From assembly GCA_964036195.1 (NCBI GenBank), contig OZ038457.1, positions 24,252,787 through 24,316,786 of the forward strand: a stretch of 64,000 nt of DNA, read 5' to 3'. This DNA is from Sphaerolaimus hirsutus (Eukaryota > Nematoda > Chromadorea > Monhysterida > Sphaerolaimidae). The translations under genes and the position numbers were made by a program. Of the stretch, positions 33,201 to 41,280 are shown one piece after another. The notes under the pieces were generated by a model that saw only the letters and a list, made by a program, of their open reading frames with translations, had not been told where the DNA came from and did not search any database. Numbering within the stretch: the stretch's first letter is position 1; the number at the start of each line of letters is the position of its first letter.

Positions 33201-36200
33201 TTACGTCTGCTGCCGTGTGTAACACTCCTGAGTGGCCAGCTAGTTGATGAAAATGTCTGACCACCAGTTCTGTGACATGTCCAGTTTTTGGTAAATAAAA
33301 CAGGACAATTGGCTGGCGAGAGATGTCTTTTGAAATTCTTGAAGTCCTGACTATCAATTGAGTTTGTTGATCCCATGATAAGTCAGGGTGAGCTGTTGAA
33401 GTCACTAATTTAATCAACTGTTCACTTTCTTCCTTTTGAGCTATCCGCAGGGCACTTTGCCAAGCCGTATTTCGTTCCTCAACGGTTATAGGTTCACTTA
33501 GCGAGATGTACTCACGTTTCTTTATGTTTGACAGCCAGTTATTTTTGGCTCTTTGAAGTCGCACTAACGTGTGGAGCAGTTTTGTCAGTGACCCGAATCG
33601 GTGAAGATCGATTTCGAATGGGTTGATTTGTGATTTTTCGGTTTTGATTGGTATTTTTCTTTGGGTGGATGCTCCAGCCCAAATTGGCTTATTTATGTGA
33701 TCGCTTCCTTTTGCGATTTCTGTTGTGACCTGTTGATAGCATGACACATCGATCATTTTCTCCGTTATCGGCGCTTTTAAGAAGTCTGGACCCGATAACC
33801 ACTGATCTGCTTGAAGTAGGTCATCAATGTAGCACCCTCTTGAAGCCAGATCTGACGGGTTTTCCTCAGTAGCTACTTTGGCTACTTTGAATTGACATTT
33901 TTGACTTAATTCGTTGATTTTTTGAACTCTGTTGTGAACAAACGTTGCTAGTGGTTTTGCTGTTGATAGCCAGCCGAGCACTACGGTACTGTCTGTCCAC
34001 ACAATTATGTCCTTGAAATTCCAGCCCCCTAACCTGCCCAGTTCTTCCTTTAAATACTTAACTAGCTCCGCCCCGATGGTGACTGATAGTAATTCCAGTC
34101 TAGTGATTGGCGTGGTAGAACCAGTTTTGGATGGGAGGGGGGACAATTTTGTCTTGGCGGTTAGGAAGGCGGTGTGAAATTGATTGATGTCTTCCGTTGA
34201 TTTCTGCCTTACATACGCACAAGTGGCATACCCTATTTTCGACGCGTCACAAAATACATGAAGCTCAATTTCGCGGTTTGTGTCAAATACGTCAATGCCA
34301 TAACTGTGCAGTGATCTTGGTAATTTTATTCTGTGAATTTGGCTGAGGTGATATTTCAAATCTTCTAGTAGTTTGTCTGCTTTGGGATCAAACATAACAT
34401 CATCCCAGGCAGTTGTCTTCGTTTCTTTCAACAATGTTGACAATTGTGATTTGAGTGTTAGAGTGACCGGTGCTGAAAACCCCATTGGGTCATAGGCAGA
34501 TGCTAGTAATTTATTGAGATTTCTTCTTGTAGGCACTGTGATGTTTTCCACTTGTAATTTTGGTTTTGCCAGCTGCAATGTGTCGGTTTGATGGTCATAC
34601 TTGACTCCTAGAACCTTAATAATTTTTTCTCTTTTTGGGCTCAGGTCTTTTTCAGGGATTTTCTTCATTGCTTGTGGTGAATTCGAAAGCCATTCCCGCA
34701 TGTTCATTGCACACTGGTCAAACAGTGTTTTGATTTGCTCATAAATGGCAACTACTTGATTTTCATGATTTACACTCAATATCAAATTGTCCACATAAAT
34801 ATTGTTTAGAATCAAGAGAATTCTGTGATTTTCCTTTTCGTTCTCCTGTGATTTACTGGACAGTTTGTTTTCCAAGTGATATTTTATGACTGCGCCTAAT
34901 ATGGCAGGACTGCACACCAGCCCGAATAGTACCCTTGTAAATCGCAAAACTACTACATTTTCTTCCAAATGGGGTTTTGAAGGGTCTTTAAACCAGAAAA
35001 ATCTTGCAAAATCTCTGGCCGGGGGGTGCAGACCAATTTGAAGGAATGCTTTTTCTATATCTGCTAGCAGCGTGAATTTTCCACCTCGGAAGCGCATCAG
35101 AAGGCCTAATGCCAACGGGGTGTTAATTGGGCCTCTGAATAGACATTCATTCAGGCTAGGTTTGCCTGCAGAACCGTCATATACAATTCTGCAGGCAGTT
35201 GATTTGCCCGGAGTTATCACCGGTTGATGTGGTAAGTAGTGAACTTGCTGTGATGTTTGATTGATTGGGCACTTTTCGAGAATATTTTTGTTTAATTGGT
35301 CGTCTATTACTTGACTGTAAGTTTTCAATAATTCTGGATCTTTTTGAAATCTCCGGGCTAGTGATTTGAACCGGACAAAGGCTTCTGCCTTATTTTCAGG
35401 CAAGTCCTTGATTGAATTCTTATATGGCCAGTCAATGTAATAGCGATTTTCGTTTTCTTTGAATTCGATGGAATTTACAATTAATTCTTCCGCTATATCG
35501 TCATCTACCGCATATGGATCATCTGAAATCCCTACGGCTTCTAGACTGTGAAATTGCCTTAAAGTTTCTTTTCCTACAGCAATTGCTGACGAAGTGCCTG
35601 TTGCACTGGCAGATAATTCACACATGTCCGAATCTCGGTCTACATTATGTTCTGCCCCCGCGAGCATGTACCCCAGAATTGATTCTAAGACTAATAAGCC
35701 TGAAGGGAGTACTACGCCTGACGGTTGAATTTTGAATTTCCATATATTATCTTGTCCTATGACCACTGCGGGTTGTGATATGTGAATTTGATTTTTGATT
35801 TCTGGCGCTTCTATATTTTCTGCAAATAATTTTTGTGCGTCGTTTCCCCAGTGATCGTATATGGCATTTTTATCCTTTTGTGATAGTGGGGGAGGCTGGC
35901 AATACGTTGCCAGTTCATTGACCGCCCTTAGTGTGAGTTCAATATCTTGTTGATTTTTATGTCCCATAGGGATGTCAGCTTCAACCAATTTGGCTTTGAC
36001 AACTATGGGTTTAGCCACCGCAAACACATTCATGTTTAAAGTGACGTTCCCACTACTTGGTAATTCAAGCTCACTGGCTAGATTTTGCTTCACAAACAAG
36101 TACTCGCAGCCAGAGTCAAAAAATATGTCCATTAGGTCAGACATGACCCCTGTGGACCTATTCATCACTACTGTCCGGGCCACTTGAAGTCGCACTAATG

Positions 36201-37830
36201 GATAAAACTTTGACTTACTGGCGGTATCCGGCTCTCTTCCCGTTGCGGACGCGCCCGTGATTTCCTTTCTGCCGTACTCGTTGTGATCCTGGCCCTGAAA
36301 CAAAATGGCACAATTTGCCGAAGTATTTTCAGGTTGAATTGATGAAGTGTTTGCAGAACTTTGATGTGATTTAACCTGTTGATTTTGCTGCCGTTGACCT
36401 CCCGCGCCACCGAAATGGGTTGGGCACAGCGTACTGTGATGGCTTTCTTTGGCCTTGCAGTACCAGCAGTTGAGTTTCGAGTAGCAGTCCGCTTTTTTGT
36501 GGCCGAACCGCGTGCAGCGCAGGCACGTCTCGGGATTTTGCTTGAGTTTGCCCACCCTAGCCGCTACAGTTGCAAATTTTTTGCAGTCGGTTGAATAATG
36601 TTCTTGTTCACAGAACAGGCAACTGTAGATGGGCTTTTCGGTGACTTTTTGATTTTTCGGGGGGCCCTTTTGAAATTTCCCTGTGGCTGCCGCTGCCGCT
36701 GCCGTTTGGTTGCCGCGCGTGGCGTCGGTGCTGGAAAATGCAACTGAATTTTGAAATGGTTGAGATTTTTGTTTTTTGAATTTGTTTCCTTCTTGTGAAT
36801 TTTGTGAATTTTTGTCTTTTTCCTTATTACTTTCTGGCAATGACGCCATTCGAATTTTAGCAATGTGAAATAAAGAGTCAACAAACTTTTTTACGGTCAT
36901 TTTTGCATCCGGCTGACCACGGTTTGCATTGCGATGTTCTTCATTGACTGCAAGAAGGATGTTTGATGGTAAATAACTTTTGATTTTGTTCATTACGGAA
37001 CCTGACTCAGTTGTTTCGCCTCGTTTTTCTAACTGTGACAAAGCAAAGGAGAGGGCCCTGTGAAATTGCAACAAACTATCCCCCCTACCCGTCGGATTTG
37101 GTAATTTTTCTAGCTCATTCCACAATGCACTAGTAACAATAGTTGAGTCGCCGAAATTGTCTTTTAACAGAGCGATTATGTCTTCATAATCAGCTCCATC
37201 GGTTTTCTTGCCAGCTAGCAGTTTTTCTGCTTCGCCGGTGAGTGCATTATTTAAATAGGTGCACTTTAGGCCATCTGTTAAATCATCTCTATCGTGAATT
37301 TGTTCCTTATAGAGTTCCCACCAACGTTCCCATTTCAAAGGATCGCCGTCATAGGGCTTTAAGTCAAATTTAGATAGTTTCATCAGCGCTTGTTTGCGTG
37401 GTGAATGTGTGCCCTCTACCCTTGAAGTACCCGGTGAATTAGCCTCAACTTTTGACTCACTTGAAGCCTTTAAATCGGCGCTCTGTTTTTCGGTCATGTG
37501 AATTTGTGCCTTGATGTAGCAGCTGCGCTCCCTCAGCTTTTCTAGGACTGAAAATATGCCATTTTCACTGAATAGCACATCCTCCATTTTCGCAGTTTCT
37601 TGCTCGGCAAGTTGTTTCGTAGCTGCTGCGGCACCCGCTGTTGTGGATTCTTTTATAACAGCTTGAATTAATTCTTGATATTTGTCGGCCGCTAGCTGGA
37701 TGCTGTTGATTTTCATGTCAACTTTATTTTGCAGATTAACCAGTCCATTTACAGCCAAATCTGCCACTTCCGCATTAGCTTGTCGAGTGAGTTTCGAATC
37801 AAATTGATAAAATGGAATTTTTTCCTTCAA
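29683..37830 (-). CDS. BEL/Pao gag-pol-env in one reading frame
   Basis: 2715 codons without a stop. Nominal start TTG; first in-frame ATG is codon 39. Gag: DUF1759-like part about 150-310, then cysteine/histidine zinc knuckles at about 404-469. Aspartic protease FFDSG (Asp572). RT: LLADIEKAF (Asp924) and YVDN (Asp1014), with Asn instead of the second Asp. RNase H: FCDAS (Asp1195), then TRLELL and WTDST. Integrase: HHCC zinc part about 1520-1575, then Asp1600, Asp1662, Glu1694 (31 residues between the last two). A C-terminal integrase-linked part follows. About 1938-1955 is a hydrophobic, signal-like stretch opening a Cys-rich ectodomain-like region with N-glycosylation motifs, a Gly-rich stretch and a membrane span at about 2498-2520, then a long cytoplasmic tail. 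The env-like part resembles viral class III-type glycoproteins only loosely. Confidence 0.93.
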   Translation of the reverse strand: MKEKIPFYQFDSKLTRQANAEVADLAVNGLVNLQNKVDMKINSIQLAADKYQELIQAVIKESTTAGAAAATKQLAEQETAKMEDVLFSENGIFSVLEKLRERSCYIKAQIHMTEKQSADLKASSESKVEANSPGTSRVEGTHSPRKQALMKLSKFDLKPYDGDPLKWERWWELYKEQIHDRDDLTDGLKCTYLNNALTGEAEKLLAGKKTDGADYEDIIALLKDNFGDSTIVTSALWNELEKLPNPTGRGDSLLQFHRALSFALSQLEKRGETTESGSVMNKIKSYLPSNILLAVNEEHRNANRGQPDAKMTVKKFVDSLFHIAKIRMASLPESNKEKDKNSQNSQEGNKFKKQKSQPFQNSVAFSSTDATRGNQTAAAAAATGKFQKGPPKNQKVTEKPIYSCLFCEQEHYSTDCKKFATVAARVGKLKQNPETCLRCTRFGHKKADCYSKLNCWYCKAKESHHSTLCPTHFGGAGGQRQQNQQVKSHQSSANTSSIQPENTSANCAILFQGQDHNEYGRKEITGASATGREPDTASKSKFYPLVRLQVARTVVMNRSTGVMSDLMDIFFDSGCEYLFVKQNLASELELPSSGNVTLNMNVFAVAKPIVVKAKLVEADIPMGHKNQQDIELTLRAVNELATYCQPPPLSQKDKNAIYDHWGNDAQKLFAENIEAPEIKNQIHISQPAVVIGQDNIWKFKIQPSGVVLPSGLLVLESILGYMLAGAEHNVDRDSDMCELSASATGTSSAIAVGKETLRQFHSLEAVGISDDPYAVDDDIAEELIVNSIEFKENENRYYIDWPYKNSIKDLPENKAEAFVRFKSLARRFQKDPELLKTYSQVIDDQLNKNILEKCPINQTSQQVHYLPHQPVITPGKSTACRIVYDGSAGKPSLNECLFRGPINTPLALGLLMRFRGGKFTLLADIEKAFLQIGLHPPARDFARFFWFKDPSKPHLEENVVVLRFTRVLFGLVCSPAILGAVIKYHLENKLSSKSQENEKENHRILLILNNIYVDNLILSVNHENQVVAIYEQIKTLFDQCAMNMREWLSNSPQAMKKIPEKDLSPKREKIIKVLGVKYDHQTDTLQLAKPKLQVENITVPTRRNLNKLLASAYDPMGFSAPVTLTLKSQLSTLLKETKTTAWDDVMFDPKADKLLEDLKYHLSQIHRIKLPRSLHSYGIDVFDTNREIELHVFCDASKIGYATCAYVRQKSTEDINQFHTAFLTAKTKLSPLPSKTGSTTPITRLELLSVTIGAELVKYLKEELGRLGGWNFKDIIVWTDSTVVLGWLSTAKPLATFVHNRVQKINELSQKCQFKVAKVATEENPSDLASRGCYIDDLLQADQWLSGPDFLKAPITEKMIDVSCYQQVTTEIAKGSDHINKPIWAGASTQRKIPIKTEKSQINPFEIDLHRFGSLTKLLHTLVRLQRAKNNWLSNIKKREYISLSEPITVEERNTAWQSALRIAQKEESEQLIKLVTSTAHPDLSWDQQTQLIVRTSRISKDISRQPIVLFYLPKTGHVTELVVRHFHQLAGHSGVLHTAADVREYCWLPCAKRVVASILCRCVTCRKAEGETFALPTFHTMPFTRSQSHIKPFTHCGLDFMGPVLYSFHNVTQKQHILLITCFTTRAIHLECCDTVSTADTVLALKRFMCRRGMPSTMWSDNAPAFKNCAKMMSQIKWKFITSCSPWQGGVYERMVGLVKRLLKKACGRRLLLWKEMVTVILDIEHSVNSRPITYVSNDDISAFVLRPIHFLWGTPPLAQAMEEHNKSHENIENHANCIDSMELNSIAEKERDEMLILWENIRHNRESLWQTWQKQYIDMLRDAANRKNVKRPGLQTSPVVNQVVLIKQDKMPRGAWQLGKITGINCSTDHKIRSVKVKTNTGHEIERSPNQLCPLEIKTEVNSTEREINEIKKQNGKIQEKRKTPARACKYVGSYAFWSTMAIMMIAMISTTNANENWGTSYNKQFNLCHKTRTGHPILIPNKVTCKIPVPTQIEKLGVRIWSLRTEPQKTQVTRCYEQEHSIVTYMSLVGGKAMLPPEILTNKIVTVSECLNVIKDKMWKGIPLVQINEALWSTNKSLHIQYCYFCRNFTNTITNFNVEMGTVASLNGKTLVSEIQDFSHCSPQAGYCFDSSNAVAIWNATKFESQCAFQHVGNFEGQKSGNHIIIPDLQAAFTLSTQSYRPPNSECVPNIAKYTDQGSTFLEITKSKSQVIQHRWKSDEVKKLDLTHFLVSQRQFMLDKITFLESQQFSLIWQQLCHLRQHHLDLISQFITFNPTLGLRALLGSQEVYAEWHGEILMFWECKKVNAERIYFNHKVNDKCYKFLPVMIRNHTHLLFVSPGSRDLITHSPEEHCQYKDHKYYELKNGNWANENGPTNLHVTKIPLELVWNGAWKPFTLNVSGTPSKSMTDVTFSIIASRHQFEKLHRVEKQLNTAVEYFSSMSNDPRAVQAFVAGIGQGIGAYFEGVGKELGHIVHGTAAGSASILDTLLTGPLQTALNIIILLFVLAVIGYLIYLYLQWKSIRGRSCSKGCGFRIHRRLKKLDWKSPPLKQVMSNKEVASLEAQPSETSIDLTSLPNPILTQTFELSPLPMRRRKPRPMTWLNTHQNVSGLPWTTFSHQESGESINNIELQQFQLQLGSTKSQMSINSPTSNLTKHPSNCELLDVKLHGPQKDVDVDHLPNHHQVQVQLHPLPKQDRIAATLPRNTKTKSLK

Positions 37831-37984
37831 TATTATTATAGCTTGCGAGCGGTACGCGTTTAGGGACGCATCGGCCGCGAAGCTGTTAGATCGCTCATTT
37901 TTATTTCTGTGAAGTTTGGAGCTATTTTATGTGAAGTGTGACGTTATTTAGTTACCCGTGAAGTAATCTGTTGGGATTTGTGAG

Positions 37985-38002
37985 TTCACTGCGGCTGCGC
38001 CA
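37985..38002 (-). promoter_or_regulatory. Putative primer-binding site
   Basis: Directly after the 5' LTR on the minus strand, TGGCGCAGCCGCAGTGAA begins with TGG as expected for pairing with a tRNA 3'-CCA end. The matching tRNA was not identified. Confidence 0.55.
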
Positions 38003-38365
38003 TATAAAATCCTAGCAAGCACATGAAATTTATTTGTTACTTTCGTAGGACTCGATTGCTAATTTTATTTATATTGTACAAATAATATTCAATAAGTCAA
38101 TGAAAAGCTACTTTATTATATCTCTCCACTGCGTCTGAATACTAGAATGAATTCAACGCTCAAAAACCCGCGAGCAAATGCACCGAGAACAACAACATTT
38201 ACTGAAACAGAAAGGTATGTTTAGTCTTGGCACTCAAAGTCGGCAAGCATTTCAGCTAATAAAATGTCGCGTAATAAGGAATGTGTCGTTCGATCGCAAG
38301 ACAGGAAAAATTGCAATTACGATAATGATAAAATCACATGTCTGAAATTTCCAGCTTTCAGCACA
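38003..38365 (-). repeat. 5' LTR
   Basis: 363 bp. Begins TGTGCTGAAAGCTGG on the minus strand and ends GGATTTTATA, so the inner end is TA rather than the usual CA. Expected to hold the promoter. Confidence 0.95.
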
Positions 38366-38647
38366 GGGTTTGAGAAAGCGCCATGGCGCTATTGGCGCCT
38401 GGCGCCGGCATTTTAAATGGCGCCAAAAAAGCGCCAACCATTATAATAAAAAATTGTTATAATACGGTGAAATCGACACTGCAGTTGATCAATTTTGAGG
38501 CAACTGAATAAATATTGATTAATATTAGGGTAGACTCTATATAAGGGTAGACTTTATAGATGTGAACATCGAATAAAAGCAGAGGTGTTAAAATCGTGGT
38601 AAATCCCCTTTTATGCTTTGCTCCCAATTCTTTCTTGCAGTCTAAAT

Positions 38648-38870
38648 CAGGGGTTCAGTCTGGCGGGGGTTGGTGGGGGGTGGGGGGGTAGTTACCCCCC
38701 AACAAACGCTCCGGCTATCTATCTATCCCCGGTGCCGCTCAGCTATCTATCTAACCTGAGGCTAAATTTTAGGCTACTATCGCTCGAACCCCCCACCCCC
38801 CCCAAATCGACCAGATATGTATCTCTCCAGAGCGGCTATTTAAGAAATTTTGCCCCGATTTAGTGGTTGT
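38648..38870. mobile_element. CAGGGGTTC element fragment with CTATCTATCTATCC motifs
   Basis: Starts CAGGGGTTCAGTCTGGC, followed by G runs, GCTATCTATCTATCCCC and CAGCTATCTATCTAACC. The same motif set occurs in the complete element at 50161-50697, read from its right end, and at 41864-42072. Confidence 0.6.
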
Positions 38871-40107
38871 TTGAATGGGCAAAAGTTGAATAGACTACTA
38901 TGACTTCAACGGTACGTCACTCACAGTTATGCACTCATTTTTCTACCATCAAATTGTAGAACAAATTTTTTGGCGCTGGCGCTATTGGCGCTTGGCGCCA
39001 TCACCCTCTGGCGCCATTGGCGCTTGGCGCTGAGGTTCAGAAAAGCGCCATGGCGCTTTTGGCGCTTGGCGCTATTTTGCTCTGGCGCCATTGGCGCTTG
39101 GCGCCGGGGTCAGAAAAGCGCCATGGCGCTTTTGGCGCTTGGCGCCGAAAGCCTGGCGCTTTTTCCATCACTACTCGTGACACAATGTGAAAAATGTGTC
39201 CAAAAACTTGACTATGACAAAAACATATGCTGAAAACTTGACTCAAAGCAGACATGACTAGTGATGTAAAAGCGCCATGGCGCTTTTGGCGCTAAAATGC
39301 TGTGGCGCCATTAGCGCCTGGTGCCAACGATGGAAAAAATTAGAAATTGAACACAGAAACTCAATGAGTTTCTGTGATTTTGTTTTACACAGAAACACGG
39401 AAACTAAAATTTTTTGAAAAACTCAAAACTCAAATGAGTTTTTCATTGGAGAACACAGAAACACGGAAACACAGAAAAGTTTTTTCAAGTTTTTTTTCAT
39501 TGGATTTGAGGAATACTGTGTTGTGAATACTGTGTTGGAATACTGAACGAAATAAGAAATGTGCACAAATGCATATCAACAGATAACAAAGGGTACAAAT
39601 TTAATAACAAGTAAAAAAATACAAACTAAGTAACAAAATGGCACCTAGTCATTCTGACAATGATTGGAATTGTGATTGACAACGACACGTGCACTGACCA
39701 GCTCACTCCGCAGAGTTTAGGGCTCACCCCAAAGCTGCCAAAAGCATAACCTGGTCACTTGTAAGGTATTTTTTTACAACTCAAATGGGTTAAAAGATGA
39801 GTTTATCAAGTGAAACCATTGAAGTAAAATGTCATCAAAAATGCCAAATGTTAAAACTTTAATTTGGCATTTTGCATGATTGTTTACATCTTTCAGCACA
39901 TCTTACAGGGTCCCTGGACATGCATAAACAAATTTGTAATGATAAAAATACTGTTTTTGCATTGAACCACTGTATTTGAGTAAAAACTGGCATTTTATGA
40001 AAATACTCGAGTTTTTATGAGAAAAAACTTGAGTTTTTCAAAAAACACAGAAATAAAAACAGAGTTAGTCGAGTTTTTTTTGTGAAAAAACTCCATTCAC
40101 AGGTATT

Positions 40108-41078
40108 TTATTTTATTTCTTTGTTATCAGGATCCAGGGCCCTACCCTTGAAGGGTTGCGCCCTTCCTATATTATCCCTATGACGTCATACGATGGTACG
40201 AATGCAGGATTTTCCAAATTCTATCTATCGTGTAGGTGGCTTGTCCCATATACCAAAAGTTTATCCAAACATTTTCTATGTGCATGACAGACTGTAGATC
40301 CTAGAGGATTTAACTCCCATGCGCACGGAACTGTGCATGCCGTTGCCCTGCATTTATCTCTAATGTGCTCACTTCCTGGGCATACATGCAGAATGTGGTG
40401 TAAGTTTGCTACCACCTTTATATAGATGTTAGAACATAGGCTACATAACTTATGGCCTTTTTTGCCTCTAGTTCGTAGAGCATTATATCTTGCAGCTAAC
40501 CAATTTAGTTCATTATAATGAAGACCTTTTATTTCCACCCCTGTTCTCTCTCCATGCCTATATTTTAGAGCTGATTGACTTTTCAACGTTGTTAGTGTCA
40601 TACCTCGTCTCTTGAGATATATCATATTTTTTAGATCCAGATTCCTTAATTGCCCTGTATCTATATTGAAATCTTTTCTAATTTTGGCAAATTTCACCAA
40701 TGTCTGATTTGTGTTATCTATTTTTAATCTTGGATTCCCAGCTAGTGAGGCATCTACTTCCCAGGCTTGATATAGCCATCTGTTTTTATCAATTCGTGAC
40801 ATGTAATTATTGTATGTCAGAGTCAACTGATCATATTTATCTGATGGTAATACCCCATCCAAGTCGTATAGCAGGCTAGCACTGCTAGCACTGTTGGGTA
40901 GTCTTGCTATTCTTTTCATTGTCTGTATATATATTTTGTCCATATCGTTCAGTTGCGAGGGTGTGAGACCTGTTACTTCTACACCATACATACTGGCTGG
41001 TTCCACATACGCTTTCCATGTTATTTTGCCATGGTATAATGGTGATATAGAGTTCTTGGCTGCCGCCAGAGCTAGACT
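40108..41078 (-). mobile_element. 5'-truncated LINE
   Basis: On the minus strand, the 3' end of a non-LTR retrotransposon with an A-rich tail (AAAGAAATAAAATAAAA). It is flanked by the 9-bp repeat ACAGGTATT (40099-40107 and 41079-41087). Nested within the CAACGATGG element. Confidence 0.8.
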
Positions 41079-41084
41079 ACAGGT
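40221..41084 (-). pseudogene. LINE reverse transcriptase C-terminal fragment
   Basis: About 287 codons open on the minus strand, from the 5' truncation point to a stop. It lacks the RT catalytic core (no YxDD). It retains the thumb-type region after the core (YGVEVTGLTPSQLNDMDK) and a C-terminal zinc-knuckle-like motif C-x2-C...H-x-x-L-H-x-C (CSLC...LHHILHVCPG), as in many LINE ORF2 proteins. The extra N-terminal residues in the open frame come from flanking sequence. With the catalytic part missing it cannot encode an active enzyme, although the retained part has no stop, suggesting a fairly recent insertion. Confidence 0.82.
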
Positions 41085-41213
41085 ATTCATTTTTGAAAAA
41101 CTCAAAACACAGAAAGTGTTTTTTCTGGAGAACTTACCCATCGTTACTTGGCGCTCAGTTCAGAAAAGCGCCATGGCGCTTGGCGTCAAATGTCTGGCGC
41201 TTTTTACATCACT

Positions 41214-41271
41214 GGTGTAGTATTTGATTGAATCACTACAAATATTGTAGTAATTCAATCAAATACACACT
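41214..41271. repeat. 58-bp palindrome inside a hAT terminus
   Basis: GTGTAGTATTTGATTGAATC is mirrored by GATTGAATTA..-type sequence on the other arm, around AATATT. It splits the last base of the hAT end from the rest, with CACT on both sides as a possible target duplication. Confidence 0.6.
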
Positions 41272-41280
41272 AGTCATGAC

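Larger units (their letters stand above)
29185..38365 (-). mobile_element. BEL/Pao LTR retroelement with envelope-like region
   Basis: 9181 bp, minus strand, flanked by the 5-bp duplication GGGTT (29180-29184 and 38366-38370). LTRs are 363 bp each, starting TGTGCTG when read on the minus strand, and differ at 2 positions. Order on the minus strand: 5' LTR, primer-binding site, gag, protease, RT, RNase H, integrase, envelope-like part, accessory frame, 3' LTR. Domain order PR-RT-RH-IN with DUF1759/DUF1758-like parts assigns it to BEL/Pao. It sits inside a hAT-type element that is absent from the duplicate unit, so it is a young insertion. Confidence 0.95.
29063..39173. mobile_element. hAT-type GGCGCC element split by BEL/Pao and other insertions
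   Basis: Left end TAGTGATGGAAAAGCGCC, right end the complement of TAGTGATGGAAAAAGCGCC, perfect 8-bp duplication CTCGTGAC (29055-29062 and 39174-39181). U2 has the unfilled site GACGACCCGTGATACAATG near 63868. Removing the BEL element leaves about 0.9 kb, the size of intact siblings, but the right part also holds a CAGGGGT element (about 38648), so the original core was smaller. Confidence 0.88.
22561..39300. repeat. Segmental duplication unit U1
   Basis: Direct repeat of about 49989-64000. Shared order: astacin domain-end exon, ShKT exon, CAGTCCC MITE, GGCGCC hAT element, AACGGAAAGG tract, two minus-strand exons, AGAGTGGATG block, ACACGCTAGTT MITE, G-run elements and the second GGCGCC hAT start. 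Aligned stretches look nearly identical by eye apart from insertions. U1-specific insertions are a MITE and tandem repeat in the astacin intron, a G-run MITE (26131-26225), and the hAT plus BEL nest (29063-39173). The right limit is unknown because U2 runs off the window. Confidence 0.9.
39325..41146. mobile_element. Inner hAT-like element, CAACGATGG / CCATCGTTA ends
   Basis: CAACGATGGAAAAA at the left and CCCATCGTTA at the right, flanked by CCTGGTGC and CTTGGCGC (6 of 8 match). The interior repeats AACACAGAAACTC / GAGTTTCTGTG. Boundaries are likely but the flank match is imperfect. Confidence 0.5.
39259..41272. mobile_element. Second GGCGCC hAT-type element with nested insertions
   Basis: Left end TAGTGATGTAAAAGCGCC, right end GGCGCTTTTTACATCACT interrupted by a 58-bp palindrome before its last base. 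Flanks GACATGAC (39251-39258) and GTCATGAC (41273-41280) match at 7 of 8 positions. The left end is also present in U2 (63957-64000), so this insertion predates the segmental duplication, which fits the imperfect flanks. Confidence 0.75.
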
